A DNA stretch of 64,000 bases, taken from Chondrilla cf. caribensis (taxonomy: Eukaryota > Porifera > Demospongiae > Chondrillida > Chondrillidae). The stretch spans positions 852,501 to 916,500 of the forward strand of contig OZ026556.1 in NCBI GenBank assembly GCA_964020155.1, in the 5' to 3' direction. The notes beneath the pieces were generated by a model. It saw nothing but the letters and a program-made list of their open reading frames with translations. It was not told the DNA's origin and did no database searches. The translations under genes were made by a program, and so were the position numbers. How positions within the stretch are numbered: the first letter of the stretch is position 1; each line of letters begins with the position of its first letter. Positions 54,395 through 64,000 of this stretch are shown piece by piece.

Positions 54395-55479
54395 CCAAAC
54401 TGTCTGCTCGGTAAGAGATTACTAGCCCACTTCTCAATGTCTTTAACTCGGATGTCAAACCGTGGACTGATAACACCGCAGTTGTTGAGACGACCATTCA
54501 AATATACAACAATCTTCCCAGATCTGTGATCGTCTATTAACTCGAATTCTTCAATATAACCTAAACAGTGCAACATAATGACACCAAGTTAATACACAAT
54601 AGAAACATTATATCAGTACAGGTGGACATAGCCTACATGAGCTTGGAGCTGAGTGATGTGTTGCTGTAGCCAAGAATAAGTACAAACCAGGAGAGTGTGC
54701 TAAACAGGAGTGTGTGCTAACCAGGAGTGTGTACTAACCAGGAGTGTGTACTAACCAGGAGAGTGTGCTAAACAGGAGTGTGTGCTAACCAGGAGTGTGT
54801 ACTAACCAGGAGTGTGTACTAACCAGGAGTGTGTACTAACCAGGAGAGTGTGCTAAACAGGAGTGTGTGCTAACCAGGAGTGTGTACTAACCAGGAGTGT
54901 GTACTAACCAGGAGTGTGTGCTAACCAGGAGTGTGTGCTAACCAGGAGTGTGTACTAACCAGGAGTGTGTGCTAGCCAGGAGTGTGTGCTAACCAGGAGA
55001 GTGTGCTAACCAGGAGTGTGTACTAACCAGGAGTGTGTGCTAACCAGGAGAGTGTGCTAACCAGGAGTGTGTACTAACCAGGAGTGTGTACTAACCAGGA
55101 GAGTGTGCTAACCAGGAGAGTGTGCTAACCAGGAGTGTGTACTAACCAGGAGAGTGTGCTAACCAGGAGAGTGTGCTAACCAGGAGTATGTGCTAACCAG
55201 GAGTATGTACTGACCAGGAGTATGTACTGACCAGGAGTGTGTACTGACCAGGAGTGTGTACTAACCAGGAGTGTGTACTAACTGGGAGTATGTACTGACC
55301 AGGAATGTGTACCAACCGGGGAACTTATTGAAAAAAGTGACACTGTTGTATACAAATACTGGATGCACACAAGGCCTCAGTGAGCTACTTCTCAACACAA
55401 TTCATTCAGACAGGGATAACTTAATAGTTATTCATCACTGGCCTCTACCACCTACTTACAACATCCTCACACACACACA

Positions 55480-55520
<41 letters not shown>

Positions 55521-55888
55521 ACACATGAATTACATGTGTGCTAAGAGGGGCTTAAGGTAATTCATCTTGTGTGCTACACATCGCAATACACTTTTATTGA
55601 ACACAGGCATACGGTGGCAGTGGTATCGAAGGTCAGCGTTCAACAATGAACTGTGACAATCACGTGTACCACATCGTTCAGATGTTAAAATATCCCAAAT
55701 GAATTTGTTTTTATTTGTTCGTGATACCAATTACAAGATCACAATTCCAAGTAAGATTGCCAGTGTAGCTTATTGCTGAACCTTCCACCATCACATTCGT
55801 TGCTCTTTATAGAGATATGAATTATCCTTCAAATGCTTCAGACAAAGCAAACTTAAAAATGGACTTCATGTGTTATCATGCTATACAT

Positions 55889-55953
<65 letters not shown>

Positions 55954-56091
55954 CTCACCGTGTTTCATCATTACTGTAAGGAACTTTATGATGACCTTAG
56001 ATGAAGGTCTGATCAGAACTTGTCTCTTTCCTTTCTTTTCAGCATTGGAGATTGCCACCAGGGCATCGCTTAGTACGTTCATGCGCACCAT
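53986..56091 (-). CDS. RPS15A: 40S ribosomal protein S15a (uS8), intact copy
   Basis: Coding exons 55959-56091, 54395-54560 and 53986-54079 join in phase to exactly 130 residues, the usual length of animal RPS15A. It begins [11 protein letters not shown], contains [40 protein letters not shown] and [17 protein letters not shown], and ends [11 protein letters not shown] (Tyr where Phe is common). The protein is a core component of the small ribosomal subunit. A non-coding 5' exon ending GAGGAAGAAAG|GTAAGA (near 56253) with acceptor GGTATTTAG just before the ATG is likely. The gene is head-to-head with MSRB1. It is the only undamaged one of three copies in the window. Confidence 0.95.
54118..54390. 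repeat. Compound (AC)n/(AGAC)n microsatellite in RPS15A intron 2
   Basis: Alternating AC dinucleotide and AGAC tetranucleotide blocks fill almost the whole intron between exons 2 and 3. Confidence 0.95.
54670..55320. repeat. 17-bp minisatellite in RPS15A intron 1
   Basis: About 35 units of ccaggagtgtgtactaa with variants (gagagtgtgct, gtatgtactg). The paralogous intron in cassette B (43005-43100) has only about five degenerate units. Confidence 0.92.
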
Positions 56092-56412
56092 CCTAAATAC
56101 CAAGCAAAACAACAGAGTGCGGTTAGATTTCCACATTATGAGAACTCAGTCACATAAAAAATAAACTGAAAGATATTCTTAAAGGTTTGATTACTTCGAT
56201 TTTATCGTTTGTTGGAGAAGTTCAGGACGATTACGTTGCACATGGGTCTTACCTTTCTTCCTCGTGAGTCAAACGCAGCAAGGGCGTTTTTGGAGAATGA
56301 CGTCATTATGTTTGCGTTCTGACAAATTAGTCACCTGACTAACGTCCGGGAGAGTACCATTCGTTGCATCATTCATCCATAGACTCTAAACCCTGTCTAT
56401 GATTCATCCAAG
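56092..56412. promoter_or_regulatory. Divergent promoter region of RPS15A and MSRB1 with CRE
   Basis: 321 bp separate the two start codons. The palindrome TGACGTCA (56298-56305) is the full CREB/ATF consensus. It is missing in cassettes A and B, where the sequence jumps from ggagaat directly to later text. The likely RPS15A 5' non-coding exon lies at about 56253-56300. Confidence 0.6.
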
Positions 56413-56970
56413 ATGTCTTTTTGCGGATGGTCTCGAGGAGAGATCTACAAGGATCATTTCGAAGAAGGTTGGTTCGATTTTCATTTCAATTTCAATCATC
56501 TTCCCGAGAAATTCAATCGTCAATTTGACGATGTAAGGCTATTTTTGAGCTCCAATACAATTATCTGAATAAACTGACTCTCACATTGAAATACTTTCTG
56601 CCAACTCTAACCCCCACTAGTACATCGAATGCCGGCTACAGAACTACTTTCTTCCAATTCCGTAGGTATTTACGTCTGTTCCCAATGTGGTCATGAGCTG
56701 TTTCACAGTACAAAGAAATTCGAACACTCTTCTCCATGGCCAGCCTTCACACACACAGTCAGTGAGAACAGTGTCAAGAGAAAAGAAGAATCTCCTTCCG
56801 CCCTGCGAGTATTTTGTGCCAAGTGCAACAATGGATTAGGTCACGAATTCCTCAATGATGGTCCCAAGCAGGGTGAATCGCGTTACTGAATATTCTCCTC
56901 CTCCATCTCCTTCGTTGAGAAGGGGAAGGAGGGGAAGAAGGGAGTCGAGGGATGTGTGAATGGCAAGTGA
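56413..56970 (+). CDS. MSRB1: Methionine-R-sulfoxide reductase B1, selenoprotein
   Basis: Exon 1 (56413-56467, [19 protein letters not shown]) and exon 2 (56666-56970) join in phase. Reading through TGA at 56887-56889 gives 119 aa with selenocysteine at residue 93, in the context [14 protein letters not shown]. This matches the architecture of animal MSRB1: about 116 aa, Sec near 95, an SRF-U-IFSSS context and a short Lys-rich tail. Two CxxC pairs (CSQC, CAKC) bind structural zinc. HSSPWPAF and [12 protein letters not shown] are substrate-site motifs. It reduces methionine-R-sulfoxide in proteins. A SECIS follows 46 nt after the stop. A conventional reading would stop at Tyr92 and lose the catalytic residue. 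Confidence 0.93.
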
Positions 56971-57016
56971 CGCGCTCAGTCCGGCACGTCCACCGGTGTG
57001 GGATCTGGTCCGTTTT

Positions 57017-57064
57017 ATGAAGTCTCAGTACTAAACTCAGTTCTTGAGTGTACTGAGGTGGATG
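57017..57064 (+). promoter_or_regulatory. SECIS element of MSRB1
   Basis: Core ATGA (57017-57020), 12 nt, AAA, then GATG (57061-57064). The helix CTCAGTAC pairs perfectly with GTACTGAG and an apical mini-stem ACTCAG/TTGAGT follows the AAA (form-2-like). In cassette B the helix partner is GTGCTGAG, so the change keeps pairing through G-U. Confidence 0.85.
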
Positions 57065-57070
57065 ACTGCT

Positions 57071-57487
57071 AACTCATCAGATAACAACCTGTGTGGACTG
57101 CCATGAAATTTTATTTAAATTGATATTGTTTTGTTGTATATACATACAAGTTTAAAACTATATGACAAGAATATATAATATTATTTTCTTTCTACTGTGA
57201 GTGCATGTAAGATCAGATGTGACTTCATTATCACATGTATATTGGTGTTGATGTGTTAATAATGTAGGTATGCTGAATCCTCTAGTATACAAGAGCATTT
57301 ATTGATATTATCACAAACATATCATGTGACCTTATACACACATTATGTGTGAATTCAATGAAGGAAGGCTGTTGTAAATTCTCCATGCATCATCCAGGGA
57401 TAATATATAACTGTACAATGATGTGTATAACAATGCAAGATCACACAATTTGGAAAATATACATACACAGTAGTAGGGGTCTGTGTG
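57071..57487. other. Convergent 3' spacer of MSRB1 and ELAC2
   Basis: AT-rich, no exon. AATAAT-type signals are present on both strands. Confidence 0.55.
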
Positions 57488-59755
57488 TTACGTTTGTTCG
57501 TTATCAACAATCTGACCCAATGTGTTCTGAACAGTTCTTTGTAGTTTGTAAAACTCCTCAATTTGATCGAGGTTGATTCTCATGCAATCGAACGCTAGTG
57601 ATATCTTTGAGCTGGCATCAAACATCTTATCAGGGACCTGGGGACAATATGATCGCTGACTGAAGTGGGTGAAGATAGTATACTGAGCCTGCATATCTTT
57701 GGATACTGTCAGTGCATCAGACACAGTGCAGTGTTTCCTTTCCAATGCTTCCTTCTTCAATTCATCATCAAATGTGGCCTCGTGAATCAGCAATTTTGCC
57801 CCTCTTCCCACTTCAATTAAGTCCTGGCAGGGTCTAGTGTCCCCAGAGAAAACAATTTTGCCCCCCGAATCCCTGCCTCTGAGTACAATCCCATAAGCGT
57901 CCCAGCAGTGCTCCACGATTACAGTGTGAATGTTCTGCAGGCCAAGTTCAACTGCTGCTCTCCGTACAGACGGCAATGGAGACACGATGCTGTCAAACCT
58001 ATGATGATAGTTGATAGCAAAGGAGTAACTCAGCTGTTCGCATGTATTCGAATACAATGCCAGCATTTCACCCAGTTTCCGTGGTCCCATAACTAGCAGT
58101 TCCCCGCAATCCGTGTTTGGTTTGGTGTTCAATTCTTGGCGACACTTGATGATGTTGATAAGATCCAGGTTATGGTCACCATGCATGTGAGAGACAAACA
58201 CACAAGAAAGCTTCTTCAAAATTTCATGCGTGTTGTTACCATGGCATCGATACAGCTGTTGAAGTGTCCCCTCTCCACAATCAAGTAAGATATAAAAACC
58301 TGTTGGCATCTTCATGAGTATAGAAGTCACATTGCGATACTTGGACGGTATTGCTGACCCTGTTCCGAGAAATGTGACTGACACGCCCGATTTCTTTGGA
58401 CTAGCTATTTCGCTTACTTCCTTCAACAGTGACGACTTCCGGTTTGACTCGAGATTACTTTTAAATTCTTCCAAAAACTGATCTGCAACATCAGATACTG
58501 GGGAGAGACAGTCACTGTCATCCCATCCTTCTTTCTTGCTGGGGTAGAAATGGTGCACCAACATGACAGAGCCCCGCTTGGATACTGACTGGAGGGGAGG
58601 TGGGAGGGCTGGTTCAGGGTGGAGCCTCTCGTTCTCTGGGAGAAGGAACACGTTGGAAGACACAGCATGGAGAGGAGCCTGTATTTTAAGACTCCTCCTA
58701 AAGACGTACTCCTGATCGCACACAGATGAATGTAGGAAGATGTGACGAGTTGATTCACCAAACTTTTGTGCCCACTGAACATACTCCTCGGAGTGAACTA
58801 TCTCCCTTGGTGTCATATGCACAACCAGTACAGATCTGCTCTGTAGATCAAGTGCTCCAAATATACTCTTGTTGCGGAGCAATTCTGACAAAATCTGTTG
58901 ATTTGGACAGTCGACAACAACAAATACGGGGCCAGGATGAGGGGGGCCCAACACATCCGAGGGTCGTATGATGCTGTCATTGGGACCACTGACAGATTCA
59001 CCTTGTACCAGTTTAGCATAGAGGGGCCCTGGTTTGAGCCCAAGTGCTTTGGCCTTCTTGTTGTCAAACTTTCCAGGAATGTCGGCTAACTGGCACAAGT
59101 ACACAATAGAGGTTTGTATGTGTACCAACTTCTTTCGTTTGAAGTCAGGTTCCTTGCATCCAGATTCCCCCTCCGTTGGCGACTGAACCGAGCCTTTGGA
59201 TTGCTCTGCTTGTAATCTTACACCAGTAACTGTAATTTCGTCGTCTCTGTACAAAGTTGCACAATCTTCCTCCAACACGATGGGGTTGAAGATAATCCTC
59301 TCTCCATGCACTACGAGCTCAATAGCTTCTTTGAAGTGGCGGATTCCTTGAGGACCGTACAAATTCATCTCCACCTTCCCGCCTGCACCCTCTTCGTTGG
59401 TTCTCATCCCCATGGCCAAACCGGATAAACCTCCCCAGCAGTCCCACGAAGGGCGCGTTATGAAAACGTTTTCCAGTTTACTCACTCTTACTTTGTGCTC
59501 CAGGCAAAACCGCTCCGTGCTTCCACCGCAGTTGAACAAGTAGCGTCCGCCGTCGGTGAAAAGGTAAAGCGAAGGCGAAGTCTCACTGGCTCCGGTGCCA
59601 ATAACTCTAACGTAGCGATTTGAAGAGGTACGTTTGGACGAATTCTTCTCTTCTGGGGCTTTCCGCAGCATCGCTGTAGACCGCATTAAACGCAAACGAA
59701 ACAGATACTTCTCGACTATCTTAGAACAGGTCGTGCGCCATTTAATCCAAGCCAT
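57488..59755 (-). CDS. ELAC2: tRNase Z, long form (ELAC2), single exon
   Basis: A 755-aa intronless frame. The N-terminus (MAWIKWRTTCSKIVEKYLFRL...) is basic and could be a mitochondrial presequence. The N-terminal half is a degenerate metallo-beta-lactamase domain (RYVRVIGTGASETSPSLYL, LENVFITRPSWDCWGGLSGL), and the C-terminal half is catalytic. Motifs: FLGTGSAIPSKYRN, VSHMHGDHNLDL (zinc motif II), VEHCWDAYGI (motif III), FSGDTRPCQDL (motif IV), ERKHCT and THFSQRSY (motif V). It cleaves the 3' trailer of nuclear and mitochondrial pre-tRNAs. Copies of its last roughly 130 codons are found in cassettes A and B. It lies tail-to-tail with MSRB1. Confidence 0.95.
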   Translation of the reverse strand: MAWIKWRTTCSKIVEKYLFRLRLMRSTAMLRKAPEEKNSSKRTSSNRYVRVIGTGASETSPSLYLFTDGGRYLFNCGGSTERFCLEHKVRVSKLENVFITRPSWDCWGGLSGLAMGMRTNEEGAGGKVEMNLYGPQGIRHFKEAIELVVHGERIIFNPIVLEEDCATLYRDDEITVTGVRLQAEQSKGSVQSPTEGESGCKEPDFKRKKLVHIQTSIVYLCQLADIPGKFDNKKAKALGLKPGPLYAKLVQGESVSGPNDSIIRPSDVLGPPHPGPVFVVVDCPNQQILSELLRNKSIFGALDLQSRSVLVVHMTPREIVHSEEYVQWAQKFGESTRHIFLHSSVCDQEYVFRRSLKIQAPLHAVSSNVFLLPENERLHPEPALPPPLQSVSKRGSVMLVHHFYPSKKEGWDDSDCLSPVSDVADQFLEEFKSNLESNRKSSLLKEVSEIASPKKSGVSVTFLGTGSAIPSKYRNVTSILMKMPTGFYILLDCGEGTLQQLYRCHGNNTHEILKKLSCVFVSHMHGDHNLDLINIIKCRQELNTKPNTDCGELLVMGPRKLGEMLALYSNTCEQLSYSFAINYHHRFDSIVSPLPSVRRAAVELGLQNIHTVIVEHCWDAYGIVLRGRDSGGKIVFSGDTRPCQDLIEVGRGAKLLIHEATFDDELKKEALERKHCTVSDALTVSKDMQAQYTIFTHFSQRSYCPQVPDKMFDASSKISLAFDCMRINLDQIEEFYKLQRTVQNTLGQIVDNEQT

Positions 59756-59920
59756 GAGGACGCCATATTCGGGACAAAGTCCCTCCCAATTTTACTCCAT
59801 GAGCATAGTTGATTGAAATTCACCACAGCATACAATGAAATACAGTGTTCGAACAGGATGAGAGGGTTAAAAAAGGCAAGATGCAATTTTGATTCTGTTT
59901 GGGTTGGAAGTGATTACAAA

Positions 59921-61959
<2,039 letters not shown>

Positions 61960-62173
61960 TATTAGTCAATAGAGAATTTATATGTGTATTAAGGTCATAT
62001 TATTCCTTGTTGTTACCGTATAAAATGGTAAATTAATACCGGAGAATGGTGGATTCCCTGTATTACACGCGAGGAAATAAACCCTTCGAGGAAATTGGTG
62101 ATCAGATGAGAGCTACCGCGAGGTGTACTCAAACGTAGTTGTTGTCCAATTTTCTCCAAGAAAACCGCTCACA
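61960..62173. promoter_or_regulatory. Divergent promoter region, Kelch gene / RhoGAP gene
   Basis: The two start codons are 214 bp apart and point away from each other. No canonical TATA box is evident. Confidence 0.45.
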
Positions 62174-63741
<1,568 letters not shown>

Positions 63742-64000
63742 GTGAGTGTGTGTCCAAGACCATCACATGTAGTGTGTGTGTGAGATGTGCATGTACTGTC
63801 CACAGAGTAGATTGTACTTGTAAATTTTGCATATCACTTTAACACATGAGCAGATTCTGCTGCCCTTGCTGTTCTGGATGAGTCTACTCAATCTAACAAT
63901 ATTACTTCATTAGATCCTACCACCACTGTATCAGTCTAGTACAGCGGGGCGCTAGTGGACAGTAGACACGATAGTGCAGGGAATGTTCACTAACCTCCCA
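63742..64000. other. RhoGAP intron 3 (window end)
   Basis: No exon with a credible frame and splice sites was found here. Confidence 0.4.

Noticed and set aside
54670..55320. Possible CRISPR-like array
   Set aside because: Units are contiguous 17-mers with no spacers, lie in a eukaryotic intron, and vary like a minisatellite.
63840..63920. Fourth RhoGAP exon after tgagcag
   Set aside because: The frame (ILLPLLFWMSLL) does not resemble the BAR domain and has no good donor.

Overview
The window looks like nuclear DNA of an early-branching animal. A sponge is the best guess, because a novel receptor tyrosine kinase family is tandemly expanded and the genes are compact with many short introns, but no species can be named from the sequence. 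Exons obey GT-AG rules with consistent phases. Introns are crowded with long (AC)n/(GT)n microsatellites, and small transposons are frequent.

The layout is a nested tandem segmental duplication. From left to right: the 3' end of a secreted alpha/beta-hydrolase-like gene (H0, +, 1-987); receptor tyrosine kinase RTK1 (-, 1664-9987); a second hydrolase gene H1 (+, 10502-13954); RTK2 (-, 14781-22976); an 8.1-kb transposon block (about 23.1-31.2 kb); a decayed cassette A of RPS15A, MSRB1 and an ELAC2 3' fragment (31.4-34.0 kb); RTK3 (-, 34224-42328); a decayed cassette B with the same order (42.5-45.4 kb); RTK4 (-, 45570-53653); and the intact cassette C, with RPS15A (-, 53986-56091), the selenoprotein MSRB1 (+, 56413-56970, SECIS at 57017-57064) and full-length intronless ELAC2 (-, 57488-59755). 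The window ends with a BTB-BACK-Kelch gene (-, 59921-61959) head-to-head with the 5' exons of an ARHGAP17/44-type BAR-RhoGAP gene (+, from 62174).

The four RTKs each resolve into 13 phase-consistent coding exons: leader, a conserved ectodomain exon, a Ser/Thr stalk, a transmembrane exon, a tyrosine-rich juxtamembrane region and a complete kinase domain with all catalytic motifs. They differ in the number of 57-bp stalk repeats. RTK1 has a different leader and transmembrane exon. RTK2 has lost one splice acceptor.

In cassettes A and B the two housekeeping genes and the ELAC2 fragment are pseudogenes. They share lesions and an identical ELAC2/RTK junction, so one duplication was itself re-duplicated. 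The most notable single items are a UGA-encoded selenocysteine in MSRB1 with a SECIS element visible in all three copies, and a 0.8-kb terminal-inverted-repeat transposon carrying a RecQ-helicase fragment. The transposon block also holds a DIRS-type retroelement with an apparently spliced gag and a 5'-truncated LINE.
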